A stretch of DNA of 64,000 nucleotides, taken from contig OZ037917.1 of the NCBI GenBank assembly GCA_964035575.1, forward strand, positions 124,001 to 188,000, read 5' to 3'. Positions 30,793 through 41,094 of the stretch are shown one piece after another (the first letter of the stretch is position 1; each line of letters starts with the position of its first letter). Origin of the DNA: Rhynchopus sp. YZ270_cl-10. Its lineage: Eukaryota; Euglenozoa; Diplonemea; Diplonemida; Diplonemidae. Under the pieces are notes generated by a model. It was given only the letters and a program-made list of their open reading frames with translations, had not been told where the DNA came from and did not search any database. The position numbers and the translations under genes are program-made.

Positions 30793-33381
30793 TCAAACAA
30801 GTCGGGAGCTGTGGTGTGTCGGTACGCCCCTCCCAAAGCCCTGCGCATCGATAGGGTTGCTTGGCATCGGTGAGGACGGTGACCACATCTCCATGTCGTG
30901 CATAGGCGACTCGAGTTTGCCCATATCGCCAGCAATGTCGTCAATCGAGCACTTCTGCGGCTTGCTGTTGAAGTACGCAAGGCCGGCACCTCCAGCACCC
31001 ATCAGAAGCAAGCCCACAATCGACAAGATCAGAATCAGCAGCAGGTTGCTGTCCCCGTCGTCACTGCTGCTCGACTCTGCGTCGCCAATCGATGAAACAG
31101 GGGCACCTGTTCTCGGTGTGCTTCCTGTCGGTGCGGGTGTAGGAGGTGCGCTCGTCAACGGTGCCATCGTGTCTCCCTCTTGTGTCTCAGGCACTGGTGC
31201 AGGCGTCAGTGGTGCAGGTGTTGGTGGGGTGTCCGGGTTTGCAGTGTCAGGTACTTCTGTGGGAGGGGTGTCGGGGTTGGCCGTCTGCGGTGCTGCAGTG
31301 GGTGGTGTGTCGGGGTTTGCAGTCTCCGGCGCTGCTGTTGGCGGAGTGTCCGGGTTTGCAGTCTGTGGCATTTGTGTGGGAGGAGTGTCGGGGTTAGCCG
31401 TCGGCCCTGCTGTTGGTGGGGACAGAGTCGACGGTGGTGTGTCTGTGAGTGGTGCATCTGTCGCCGGTGCAGGTGTCAGAGGAGCGTTCGTTGGTGGTGA
31501 CATTGTGTCTCCGTCCTTCGTCTGCGGCACAGATGTCGGCACAGCTGTTGGTGGCACAGCCGTGGGTGGAGTGGCGGGATTGGCGGTCTGTGGAACAGAT
31601 GTCGGAACGGCTGTTGGCGGCACTGCTGTTGGCGGGGTGTTCGGGTTAGCAGTCTGTGGAACTGCTGTCGGTGGGGCCATGGTAGGCGGTGCGTTAGTTT
31701 CAGGTGCACTTGTCTGCGGCACAGATGTCGGAACAGCTGTTGGAGGAACAGCCGTGGGTGGAGTGTTCGGGTTGGCAGTCTGTGGAACTGCTGTTGGTGG
31801 GGACATGGTAGGCGGTGCAGCAGTAGGTGGTGCGTTAGTATCCGGTGCATATGTCAGCGGCACAGACGTAGGTGCTGCTGTTGGTGGCACAGCCGTTGGT
31901 GGGGTGTTCGGATTCGCAGTTTGCGGCACTGCCGTGGGTGGTGACATGGTCGGCGGTGCATATGTGCGTGGTGCTTCGGTAAGCGGTGCAGTGGTTGGTG
32001 GTGACATGGTCAACGGTGCGTTCGTCTGCGGCACAGACGTCGGCACAGCAGTTGGCGGCACAGCCGTGGGTGGAGTGGCCGGGTTGGCGGTCTGCGGCAC
32101 TGCTGTTGGTGGTGACATGGTCGATGGTGGGTCGGTGCGTGGCACATCAGTAAGGGGTGCGGTGGTGGATGGTGGGTTTGTCAGTGGCGCAGACGTCAGA
32201 GGTGCTGTGGTGGGGGGTGCAGACGTCGACGGAGCCTCTGTCGGAGGAACAGACGTGGGCTCGGCAGTTGTTCCTGCAGGCGAAGGTGTGTCTTCCTTTG
32301 GACACACGGCGTTCACGTTCCCTAACACTTCGCCGTTGCTCCATGTCACCTCTGCAGCAGACGGCGTCACCTTCGTCACGCTCGCTCCCTTGAAGGCCCA
32401 GAACACTGCTCCGTTGTCCACAGTCAGGTCATAAATGTTCGTCATGTCGTTTGGGTCGTTCCCTCCCCACTTGGAGATCTTGCCGTTGCGCACGACCATC
32501 GTCCCTGTCGGATAGTATCCCTCGATCGCTTTGATCTCAGGTGCAATGCCCTCATTCTCCTGCCACACCTGCCCTGCAAACCCTGCAAGCTGTGACGCCA
32601 GCTCCGTCGACAGTGACGACTTGTACGTTGTGGCATCGTTGAAGGTGTTGGTGTTGCCGTTCATTGCTTTGAAGAGCGCCCACGCAATGGCGTACGACCC
32701 GGACACACTTGGGTGGCTTCCGTCCCCGGTGTAGAGCTGGTAGAAAAGCGACGCTGTGTCTGTTGACGGTGCAGCGTTTGTCAGCAGCGAATGTTCGTAC
32801 ATCTTCTTGAAGACCTCGCCTGCACGCCCTGTGGCCACATCGCCACATGCCTCACGCCTTGCGATGTCTGCGAACACAGCGTACCCATCGCTCAGTGCAC
32901 GCTGCATCGTCAGAAAGCTGTTGAACCCCCAGTTGGGCTCAGTCTCACGCCGTCCCCACGATGCAAAGAAAATGACTTTTGCACCTGCCTTCGTAGCCTT
33001 TGGCGTGAACACATCACGGATGGCAGCCTCCGAACGCAGACGCACTGCTTTCCACTCATCAGGCGCGTAGAAGCCAACACCAGGCACGGCACCCATGATG
33101 GACTGCTCCTGCAACACGAGGAAGTCGAAGTTGCCTGCGTCCAGCTTCGCAATCACAGACCCTGCCTCCACTGCCTGCTCCAGCCTCCGCCCACCTGCTG
33201 TGTCTGAGTCCACTGTGATGGTGGCACCGGGAAGCAGACTGGACGCAAGCTGTCTGTACATATTGGGCAGGTCATTGCCGTATGTGTATGAGTTCCCGAT
33301 GAACAGTACTCTCTGCACGTCAGCACCCATGGCGGGTGCCGCACACAGGCATAGCGCCAGATACAAAGCAGAACCACGCAT
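30793..33381 (-). CDS. Mucin-like membrane SGNH hydrolase, paralogue 1
   Basis: 862 aa from the ATG at 33381. There is a signal peptide MRGSALYLALCLCAAPAMGA; an SGNH/GDSL-type hydrolase domain (about residues 22-270) with block I VLFIGNSYTYGNDLP (Ser in GNS) and block V GDGSHPSVSGSYA (Asp and His), closest in style to DUF4886 proteins; a beta region; and then about 380 residues of Pro/Thr repeats such as TAVPQTANPNTPPTAVPPTA. One membrane span follows (LLLILILSIVGLLLMGAGGA), then a ~60-residue acidic tail. The layout predicts an O-glycosylated stalk presenting an esterase-like head outside the cell. It is near-identical to the gene at 38413-40959 except for repeat-number changes and a few patches. 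Substrate unknown. Confidence 0.82.
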   Translation of the reverse strand: MRGSALYLALCLCAAPAMGADVQRVLFIGNSYTYGNDLPNMYRQLASSLLPGATITVDSDTAGGRRLEQAVEAGSVIAKLDAGNFDFLVLQEQSIMGAVPGVGFYAPDEWKAVRLRSEAAIRDVFTPKATKAGAKVIFFASWGRRETEPNWGFNSFLTMQRALSDGYAVFADIARREACGDVATGRAGEVFKKMYEHSLLTNAAPSTDTASLFYQLYTGDGSHPSVSGSYAIAWALFKAMNGNTNTFNDATTYKSSLSTELASQLAGFAGQVWQENEGIAPEIKAIEGYYPTGTMVVRNGKISKWGGNDPNDMTNIYDLTVDNGAVFWAFKGASVTKVTPSAAEVTWSNGEVLGNVNAVCPKEDTPSPAGTTAEPTSVPPTEAPSTSAPPTTAPLTSAPLTNPPSTTAPLTDVPRTDPPSTMSPPTAVPQTANPATPPTAVPPTAVPTSVPQTNAPLTMSPPTTAPLTEAPRTYAPPTMSPPTAVPQTANPNTPPTAVPPTAAPTSVPLTYAPDTNAPPTAAPPTMSPPTAVPQTANPNTPPTAVPPTAVPTSVPQTSAPETNAPPTMAPPTAVPQTANPNTPPTAVPPTAVPTSVPQTANPATPPTAVPPTAVPTSVPQTKDGDTMSPPTNAPLTPAPATDAPLTDTPPSTLSPPTAGPTANPDTPPTQMPQTANPDTPPTAAPETANPDTPPTAAPQTANPDTPPTEVPDTANPDTPPTPAPLTPAPVPETQEGDTMAPLTSAPPTPAPTGSTPRTGAPVSSIGDAESSSSDDGDSNLLLILILSIVGLLLMGAGGAGLAYFNSKPQKCSIDDIAGDMGKLESPMHDMEMWSPSSPMPSNPIDAQGFGRGVPTHHSSRLV

Positions 33382-33812
33382 TGTGCTTATTGATTGTTGT
33401 TTCTGTTGTTCTGTGTGCAGAGGCAGAGGAGGCGGAGGGAGAGGGGGGAAACGTAGCTCAACAAAAAAAGCACCACCTTGCGATACAGAACGCAGCATCG
33501 TCCCAGACAGGTCAAACACTCAGATGATTCCTGAAACGCAATTGTCAATGAAAACTGGACAGAACTTGAACCTGTCCGGCGTTTTCGGATGCACAACTTG
33601 GACGAGGTGGCCCTAGGCCTACACGTAGTGCAAAAGAGATGCTTCGCATTCTTCGTATTTCCTGCATACGCAACACACGCAATACACCACAGTAGTCGCC
33701 CTATATTCGGATCCGCATACACCCGAATAGGAGACAAATATGGCTGTTTTGAAAGACAGTGCTGTTCATCACAATAGGCAATGGTGCATCTGAAGAGCCG
33801 ACAACACTCAGC
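33382..33812. other. Spacer between SGNH paralogue 1 and the ankyrin gene
   Basis: It holds the 5' leader of paralogue 1 (a CAACAG acceptor-like site about 23 nt before the ATG) and the ankyrin gene's 3' flank. No further gene. Confidence 0.5.
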
Positions 33813-35216
33813 TCAGTTGTGCCCAGCGCAGTTAGTGCTGCACACCGCACCGTGCTCGAGGAGAACACGCACCACATCTGGATGGTTCTCACGTGAGGCG
33901 TCGTGCAATGCAGTCTCGTCCCCATCAGCTGTGTGGTTCACGTCCACATCCGGTAATCCCACAAGATAGCGCACAGTCTCGATGTGTCCAAAATATGCCG
34001 CAAGAATAAGACATGTAGCTCCTTGGCTGTCTGTGGCACACACTCTCGCACCTGCTTCGACCAACATCTTCACAGCATCGAGCTTGCCAACCTCGCATGC
34101 CAACAGCAGAGGTGAACGTCCATACACGTTTTTTGCTTCAATGTCTACCCCTGCATCAATGAGCACCTGAACTATTTCAGGATGACTTTTCTTATTATGT
34201 ATCACTGCGGACTGCAATGAAGTCTCGCCCTTATCAGTTGCGTGGTTCACGTCCACATCCGGCAAGCCCACAAGATAGCGCACAGTCTCGGTGCGTCCAA
34301 AATTTGCCGCAAGTTTAATACATGTAGCTCCGTCGTTTTCTGTGGCACATGCATCCGCACCTGCTTTGACCAACACCTTCACAATCGCTAGTTTCCCGTT
34401 CTCACAAGCATAGTGAAGAGGCGTAGATGCTTCGGTGGTTCTTGCCTCGATGTCTGCCCCTGCATCAATGAGCACCTCCACCACATCTGGATGTCCTTCC
34501 TGCACTGCGCAGTGTAACGCAGTGAAGCCGTCGTCGTTCGCAGCATAATTCACTTCGACATCCGGCAAGCCCACAAGATAGCACACAGTCTCGGTGTGTC
34601 CATAATATGCCGCAAGCATAAGACACGTCGCTCCCGTGTTGTCAGCTACACGCACTCCCGCACCTGCTCTGACCAACATCTTCACAGTCCCCAGCTTTCC
34701 AAAACAGCTGGCAGCGTGCAGGGGCGAACGTCCCTTGTCGTTCTTTGTCTCGATGTCTGCCCCTGCATCAATGAGAACCTGACACACTGCAGGGTCCGCC
34801 CACATGGCTGGACAGTCAAGAGGTGCCTGACCTTCGCTGTCTTCCTCTGACCCGTGTGGCACAAACGCGATGTTGCTGCAGACTGACTTCCAATGCTGCA
34901 AGAGGACCTCCGTGCGCGCAGTGTGGTCTGCGTGGACACACTCACTCAGCAGCATCCCGAACCCCATCTGCGTTGTCTCAACATACGGAAGAAGCAGTGT
35001 GAGGCATTCATCGTGGTTCCCTCTGCATGCCTCGTGCGCAGCATCGAAGGCAACTTTTTTGCTGTCTGTGTCTGGAGTCCACTTCTCAAGTCCTGCCCGC
35101 ACAGCAGTCGTGTCGCCGTTCCTGGCAGCCTCCACCAAAACCTCGTCAGCAGAAAGCTTTCTTCTCTTTGCCACCTTCTTCTTCTCTTGTGTGCTGTCTG
35201 CGTGTCGCTTCGGCAT
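33813..35216 (-). CDS. Ankyrin-repeat protein
   Basis: 467 aa from the ATG at 35216, chosen because MPKRHADSTQEKKKVAKRRK gives a sensible N-terminus with a nuclear-localisation-like basic patch; an in-frame ATG at 35300 lies further up. About nine ankyrin repeats follow (from about residue 140), with the usual cues: GADIETKNDKGRSPLHAASC, TALHCAVQEGHPDVVEVLID and STPLHYACENGKLAIVKVLV. Repeats alternate between a GADIEA and a LVGLPDV(E/D)VN form, indicating internal duplication of two-repeat units. It acts as a protein-binding scaffold; the partner is unknown. It sits between two copies of a segmental duplication. Confidence 0.85.
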   Translation of the reverse strand: MPKRHADSTQEKKKVAKRRKLSADEVLVEAARNGDTTAVRAGLEKWTPDTDSKKVAFDAAHEACRGNHDECLTLLLPYVETTQMGFGMLLSECVHADHTARTEVLLQHWKSVCSNIAFVPHGSEEDSEGQAPLDCPAMWADPAVCQVLIDAGADIETKNDKGRSPLHAASCFGKLGTVKMLVRAGAGVRVADNTGATCLMLAAYYGHTETVCYLVGLPDVEVNYAANDDGFTALHCAVQEGHPDVVEVLIDAGADIEARTTEASTPLHYACENGKLAIVKVLVKAGADACATENDGATCIKLAANFGRTETVRYLVGLPDVDVNHATDKGETSLQSAVIHNKKSHPEIVQVLIDAGVDIEAKNVYGRSPLLLACEVGKLDAVKMLVEAGARVCATDSQGATCLILAAYFGHIETVRYLVGLPDVDVNHTADGDETALHDASRENHPDVVRVLLEHGAVCSTNCAGHN

Positions 35217-35331
35217 GGTATGTGTATCGTCGCTGTGTCTGGGGATGGGGGGATCATCGTGGTAGGTGGGGTGGGAAGTAAAGAATGAAGTACTGTGCAC
35301 TTTGTACCCAAAGCCCTCACGTGGGACTCAC

Positions 35332-35350
35332 CTCCTGTTCGTCCAAACAT
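35332..35350 (-). other. Putative short leader exon upstream of the ankyrin gene
   Basis: ATGTTTGGACGAACAGGAG followed at once by the perfect 5' splice-site sequence GTGAGT. The same 19 bases plus donor recur at 41076-41094 upstream of SGNH paralogue 2. Confidence 0.4.
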
Positions 35351-35414
35351 CGTATTTCCAACCAACTGTCCATTAGCTTTGGTCCTCCTAGGTCAAAATA
35401 GCTTCTATTTGCTC

Positions 35415-36560
35415 GTTAGTTCCTTCAAAACCCCGCTAGTCCCAAAATTACCTGACAAGCAAATAGGTGAAACATGACTCCATCCTTAGTGGAGACACCA
35501 CCTAGATGTCATAAGATTGCCTGACCCAAGCGCTCGAGGCAAGTAAGCGGAACAGGGAAGAGATGTGGAAGCAGAAGACTGCCGCAAAGCGCCTGAAGGC
35601 AAAGCTGTGCCTAAAATGCAACATTATGAGTGCATCCAACTGAAAGTAATGTAGAAAGCAAAGCAAATATTGAAATCTGTTTCTTTCTTTTTCTGTTGCG
35701 CCTCAGAGAGGGTATGTGGTGTACCTACCCCCCCCCCCCCCCCCCCGTGCATAAGTCTGCGTATAAGTCCGATTTTTGGGGGGGCTGAGGGCCTCCGGAC
35801 TTATACACGGGGTTTCGGACTTATGCACGGGTATCGGACTTATACACCGGTTTTGTGCACCCAGGTACCCAGACCCACGCAGTGTCACGTGACCTCAGTG
35901 CGAATGACCCACACCTGAGGGAATGTGACCGCAAAATTTAACGACCGTTTTCAACGCCGCAGGCAGGCAAAACAGCGTTTGACTCAGAGGAACGCCTGCT
36001 GTGCAGGTATCAAACATGAGAACCAACTCCCAGCAACAAGGGGCACCTTTTGGCTGTTGAGACTGTTTGGGGTGCAAAGTTTTCTACAATGTTGCAGTAA
36101 TAGGTTCACATCTTTGAGAATTGTGAGGATGATGTTTTGACATGAGAAGCGCGAAGATGATCCCTGGTGAACACACCGCCAATAAAAATAAAATTGCGCT
36201 CGCTTCGCTCGCGGAAAAACACCCAATATTTCCCCCCCGCTCGCTTCGCGAGCGGGAAAACGCCCAAAAAAAAAAAAATCTCCCCACCACCAGTACACAG
36301 AACCGGTGTATAAGTCGGCCTGTGCATAAGTCCGATCCTGAGCCCAAATCTGCCCGGACTTATACACGGGTCATCGGACTTATGCACGGGTAATGGGGGT
36401 CGGACTTATGCACGGGGGAGGGTAGGTAGGGGAACAATGCACACCACACTGCGCATCACGACTTTTTGCGGGACTACAATGATATTATTTGAGGGGCTAA
36501 AAACACTTTGCGTAAAACCTCGAGTTTTACAGTGTGCAGGGGCCACTATCATATTTTTTG
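35415..36560 (+). repeat. Dispersed ~450-bp repeat, copy B (interrupted)
   Basis: 35415-35723 and 36427-36560 together match copy A at 24340-24800. A 703-bp element lies between. Confidence 0.7.
35724..36426. mobile_element. TA-targeting DNA element inside dispersed repeat copy B
   Basis: It begins CCTACC, ends GGTAGG and is flanked by TA at 35722-35723 and 36427-36428. Copy A (around 24668) shows the empty site with a single TA. Subterminal units CGTGCATAAGTC/GGACTTATGCACG repeat in opposite orientations at the two ends. The core (about 35930-36110) is related to the Mutator-like element at 25054-26594. Noncoding. Confidence 0.78.
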
Positions 36561-38210
36561 AAAAACAAACACACAGAGTCCAGATCACATAGCCCCCTCC
36601 GGTTATAGGTTCTGGGTACGAACTTCAAGAGCAACGGGGTTTTTATCCCCCCTGCTGCGGGTCAGTACCTGAAAAGAACAATAAACGTGTGGGTGGTTGT
36701 GATGGTGGCAAAATGGATTAGTACTGTCAAGGTAAGAATGCTGGAACGTAATAATGTTGAAACGCTCGTCTCGAGGTCAAGTGTTCCAATATTTTGTATC
36801 CCGCCTTCCAACAGCGTTTAACATTATTACATTCCAAAAGAAAATTCCATTCACAGTATGCTGCCACACAACAAACATCGGTGTAAAAACCTTCCGAGTT
36901 TTGAAATCTCAAACCCCATTCAGTTTTTACCCCTCCAGTTGTTTGTCGTATGACTGCGAGAACAGCAACACGTGCACGTAGTATGGCAATACAAAAAAGT
37001 CTGTGGTCAGATGAATGTATCTCTCGTGCACCTGCTTGACCAGAGTTTGGCGTCGGTTGTACCAAACAAATCAGGTGACTTATGCACACATAACGCCTTT
37101 GAAAAGGGTGAGGTTGGGAGGACAAGAAAAGGTTTGCTCAGCTGAATCGAAAGCTTCGTTGTGTGTAGGCACAAGAAGAACAAGATTTGCACCGTTTTGT
37201 GGAACCCTATAAAAATAGTCGCATGCCCAGAAAAATGGTAACGAACAGCGGGACCCTAGGTTGTGGGACAAAAAAGGTGAACGATGAATATGCCTCGTGC
37301 ATGCACATCTAACAAAAAACTGCGACACATGAGCAACAACAGAGGACACTATGATGACGAATATCCCCTCACAGACATCAAAAAAAAAAGTGGGTTTGGA
37401 TAACGTCCTCAAGGCGGATGCAAGCACAGCAAGACAAAAAAGGGTTTTTAAGATGAATCTTTCGTACTTAGCACAGAAGTCAAAAAATAACGAGAAAAAA
37501 AAAACATGGTGCAGATCCCACCAGAACCACCTAAAGTTATTGCTTTTAGAATCGACACACTGACGGGGGAAAGAGAACTGAAAGTGAGGGAGTATAAAAA
37601 AAATGGGTTCGCAAACAAAGACAAGTTGAAAGTGCAAACGCCCGAACATTCATCGGCGGACGCAGGCACTGAAACAAAAAAGTTAATTTGATAAACATGC
37701 AGGCACCTCAAGGCGGATGCAGGCACAAAGAAATGGTCGAATGAAATAGTCAGACAATCCTACGCATCAGTTAGCCACCTGACACCGTAAGAAACCCTTC
37801 ACCATGTGGCAGATGTCTTCTTCATGCAACGCTTGGAATAACAGAGTGTCCAAGGCATGAAGACACACCCACACCTCATGGACGAAGTCACGCCTGACCA
37901 GGGATACATACAGGTGTGGGAAAACACCTGAAGAACTGGGAGAGCGTCGGCATCGGAAGATAAGACTGAACGTATCACAAAGGAACGTACATCTTGCGAG
38001 TAGTAACAGAAAACAATATCATTATATGGGAAGCAATATGAAATAGGAACGTGCCCTACGAAGGCACGCAATCTCCAAAAAACGAAACAAATTGGTTCGC
38101 CATCGGACAATCAAAAAAATAGGATAAAAAAGAAAGGAAATGGCGCCGTATGGGCAACCTTCCATGCAAAGTATAAGAAAGGGAATTTTATTAGGGCGTA
38201 AATAGAAAGA

Positions 38211-38258
38211 AAAGTGTATAAGATGAACCTAAGCCTCTCGTGTTACATTCATCTTATA
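38211..38258 (+). repeat. CCTCTCGTG-loop hairpin, copy H6
   Basis: TATAAGATGAACCTAAG, then CCTCTCGTGTTAC and ATTCATCTTATA. Here the outer arms AAGATGAA and TTCATCTT pair. Confidence 0.55.
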
Positions 38259-38412
38259 AACTTGGCGAACGGTATTCACACGGCTTACACACACCAGATA
38301 GAAACACACACCTTCTTCGACACTCCCTGTCGCACCAGAGTGCGAATTGTAAAACAAAAGGTGGAGATATAAAGAAACGATGGCAAAAGCGGTAAGTGTA
38401 CACATGAAGCTC

Positions 38413-40959
38413 TCAAACAAGTCGGGAGCTGTGGTGTGTCGGTACGCCCCTCCCAAAGCCCTGCGCATCGATAGGGTTGCTTGGCGTCGGTGAGGACGGT
38501 GACCACATCTCCATGTCGTGCATGGGCGACTCGAGTTTGCCCATATCGCCAGCAATGTCGTCAATCGAGTACTTCTGCGGCTTCCTGTTGAAGTACGCAA
38601 GGCAGGCACCTCCAGTACCCATCAGAAGCAAGCCCACAATCGACAAGATCAGAATCAGCAGCAGGTTGCTGCCCCCGTCGTCACTGCTGCTCGACTCTGC
38701 GTCGCCAATCGATGAAACAGGGGCACCTGTTCTCGGTGTGCTTCCTGTCGGTGCGTGTGTCGGAGGTGCGCTAGTCGACGGTGCCATCGTGTCTCCCTCT
38801 TGTGTCTCAGGCACTGGTGCAGGCGTCAGTGGTGCAGGTGTTGGTGGGGTGTCCGGGTTTGCAGTCTGTGGCACTTCTGTGGGAGGGGTGTTGGGGTTGG
38901 CCGTCTGCGGTGCTGCAGTGGGTGGTGTGTCGGGGTTTGCAGTCTCCGGCGCTGCTGTTGGCGGAGTGTCCGGGTTTGCAGTCTGTGGCATTTGTGTGGG
39001 AGGAGTGTCGGGGTTAGCCGCCGGCCCTGCTGTTGGTGGGGACAGAGTCGACGGTGGTGTGTCTGTGAGTGGTGCATCTGTCGCCGGTGCAGGTGTCAGA
39101 GGAGCGTTCGTTGGTGGTGACATTGTGTCTCCTTCCTTCGTCTGCGGCACAGATGTCGGCACAGCTGTTGGTGGCACAGCCGTGGGTGGAGTGGCGGGAT
39201 TGGCGGTCTGTGGAACTGCTGTTGGTGGTGACACAGTCGACGGTGCATATGTGCGTGGAACAGATGTCGGAATAGTCGTGGGCGGCATCGCTGTTGGCGG
39301 GGTGTTCGGGTTAGCGGTCTGTGGAACTGCTGTTGGTGGGGACATGGTCGGTGGTGGGTCGGTGCGTGGCACATCAGTAAGGGGTGCGGTGGTAGGTGGT
39401 GCGTTAGTATCCGGTGCATATGTCAGCGGCACAGACGTAGGTGCTGCTGTTGGTGGCACAGCCGTTGGTGGGGTGTTCGGATTCGCAGTTTGCGGCACTG
39501 CCGTGGGTGGTGACATGGTCGGCGGTGCATATGTGCGTGGTGCGTTGGTAAGCGGTTGAGTGGTTGGTGGTGACATCGTCAACGGCGCGTTTGTCTCTGG
39601 CACAGATGTCGGCACAGCTTTTGGTGGCACAGCCGTGGGTGGAGTGGCCGGGTTGGCGGTCTGCGGCACTGCTGTTGGTGGGGACATGGTCGATGGTGGG
39701 TCGGTGCGTGGCACATCAGTAAGGGGTGCGGTGGTGGATGGTGGGTTTGTCAGTGGCGCAGACGTCAGAGGTGCTGTGGTGGGGGGTGCAGACGTCGACG
39801 GAGCCTCTGTCGGAGGAACAGACGTGGGCTCGGCAGTTGTTCCTGCAGGCGAAGGTGTGTCTTCCTTTGGACACACGGCGTTCACGTTCCCTAACACTTC
39901 GCCGTTGCTCCATGTCACCTCTGCAGCAGACGGCGTCACCTTCGTCACGCTCGCTCCCTTGAAGGCCCAGAACACTGCTCCGTTGTCCACAGTCAGGTCA
40001 TAAATGTTCGTCATGTCGTTCTGGCCGGGCCCTCCCCACTCGGAGATCTTGCCGTTGCGCACTACCATCGACGCTCGCGTCCCTGTCGGATAGTATCCCT
40101 CAATCGCTTTGATCTCAGGTGCAATGCCCTCATTCTCCTGCCACACCTGCCCTGCAAACCCTGCAAGCTGTGACGCCAGCTCCGTCGACAGTGACGACTT
40201 GTACGTTGTGGCATCGTTGAAGGTGTTGGTGTTGCCGTTCATTGCTTTGAAGAGCGCCCACGCAATGGCGTACGACCCGGACACACTTGGGTGGCTTCCG
40301 TCCCCGGTGTAGAGCTGGTAGAAAAGCGACGCTGTGTCTGTTGACGGTGCAGCGCTTGTCAGCAGCGAATGTTCGTACATCTTCTTGAAGACCTCGCCTG
40401 CACGCCCTGTGGCCACATCGCCACATGCCTCACGCCTTGCGATGTCTGCGAACACAGCGTACCCATCGCTCAGTGCACGTTGCATCGTCAGAAAGCTGTC
40501 CCAGCCATAGTTGGGCTCAGACTCGCGCCGTCCCCACGATGCGAAGAAAATGACTTTTGCACCTGCCTTCGTAGCCTTTGGCGTGAACACATCACGGATG
40601 GCCAACTCCGAACGCCTACGTGTTATTCTATCGTACTTGTACGTGTAGGTGCCGAGACCAGGCACACCACCCATGATGGACTGCTCCTGCAATACGAGGA
40701 AGTCGAAGTTGCCTGCATCCAGCTTCGCAATCACAGACCCTGCCTCCACTGCCTGCTCCAGCCTCCGCCCACCTGCTGTGTCCGAGTCCACTGTGATGGT
40801 GGCACCGGGAAGCAGACTGGACGCAAGCTGTCTGTACATATTAGGCAGGTCATTGCCGTATGTGTATGAGTTCCCGATGAACAGTACTCTCTGCACGTCA
40901 GCACCCATGGCGGGTGCCGCACACAGGCATAGCGCCAGATACAAAGCAGAACCACGCAT
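38413..40959 (-). CDS. Mucin-like membrane SGNH hydrolase, paralogue 2
   Basis: 848 aa from the ATG at 40959, with the same signal peptide, SGNH domain (GNSYTYGNDLP and GDGSHPS), Pro/Thr stalk, membrane span and acidic tail as the gene at 30793-33381. Differences cluster in one patch of the hydrolase domain (about residues 100-120, GLGTYTYKYDRITRRR here) and in stalk repeat number and order. A frame with an upstream ATG at 41094 reads through the putative leader exon and its GTGAGT donor, so that start is less likely. Flanking DNA on both sides is duplicated too, so this is a segmental copy, not a retrogene. Confidence 0.82.
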   Translation of the reverse strand: MRGSALYLALCLCAAPAMGADVQRVLFIGNSYTYGNDLPNMYRQLASSLLPGATITVDSDTAGGRRLEQAVEAGSVIAKLDAGNFDFLVLQEQSIMGGVPGLGTYTYKYDRITRRRSELAIRDVFTPKATKAGAKVIFFASWGRRESEPNYGWDSFLTMQRALSDGYAVFADIARREACGDVATGRAGEVFKKMYEHSLLTSAAPSTDTASLFYQLYTGDGSHPSVSGSYAIAWALFKAMNGNTNTFNDATTYKSSLSTELASQLAGFAGQVWQENEGIAPEIKAIEGYYPTGTRASMVVRNGKISEWGGPGQNDMTNIYDLTVDNGAVFWAFKGASVTKVTPSAAEVTWSNGEVLGNVNAVCPKEDTPSPAGTTAEPTSVPPTEAPSTSAPPTTAPLTSAPLTNPPSTTAPLTDVPRTDPPSTMSPPTAVPQTANPATPPTAVPPKAVPTSVPETNAPLTMSPPTTQPLTNAPRTYAPPTMSPPTAVPQTANPNTPPTAVPPTAAPTSVPLTYAPDTNAPPTTAPLTDVPRTDPPPTMSPPTAVPQTANPNTPPTAMPPTTIPTSVPRTYAPSTVSPPTAVPQTANPATPPTAVPPTAVPTSVPQTKEGDTMSPPTNAPLTPAPATDAPLTDTPPSTLSPPTAGPAANPDTPPTQMPQTANPDTPPTAAPETANPDTPPTAAPQTANPNTPPTEVPQTANPDTPPTPAPLTPAPVPETQEGDTMAPSTSAPPTHAPTGSTPRTGAPVSSIGDAESSSSDDGGSNLLLILILSIVGLLLMGTGGACLAYFNRKPQKYSIDDIAGDMGKLESPMHDMEMWSPSSPTPSNPIDAQGFGRGVPTHHSSRLV

Positions 40960-41075
40960 TGTGCTTATTGATTGTTGTTTCTGTTGTTTTGTGTGCAGAG
41001 GGGGAGGCGGAGGGGAAACGTATCCCAACAAAAAAAGCACCACATTGCGATACAAAACTCTCTCGTGGGACTCAC

Positions 41076-41094
41076 CTCCTGTTCGTCCAAACAT
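41076..41094 (-). other. Putative short leader exon upstream of SGNH paralogue 2
   Basis: The same 19 bases as 35332-35350, followed by GTGAGT. It sits in what appears to be a rearranged copy of the 120-bp dispersed repeat. The likely acceptor is the CAACAG about 23 nt before the ATG at 40959. Confidence 0.4.

Larger units (their letters stand above)
35217..38412. other. Gene-free region: dispersed repeat copy B, inserted element, duplication block B
   Basis: It holds the ankyrin gene's upstream region, the split dispersed repeat (35415-36560), the TA element inside it, and the left part of segmental duplication block B (from about 37155). CCTCTCGTG hairpins are at 37008-37050, 37278-37312, 37446-37480 and 38211-38258. 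Confidence 0.55.

Noticed and set aside
30857-32434. 525-aa plus-strand Gly/Val/Ala-rich frame (and its counterpart at 38477-39559)
   Set aside because: Antisense of the Pro/Thr repeats of the SGNH genes; its VGGTAVGG pattern simply mirrors that repeat.
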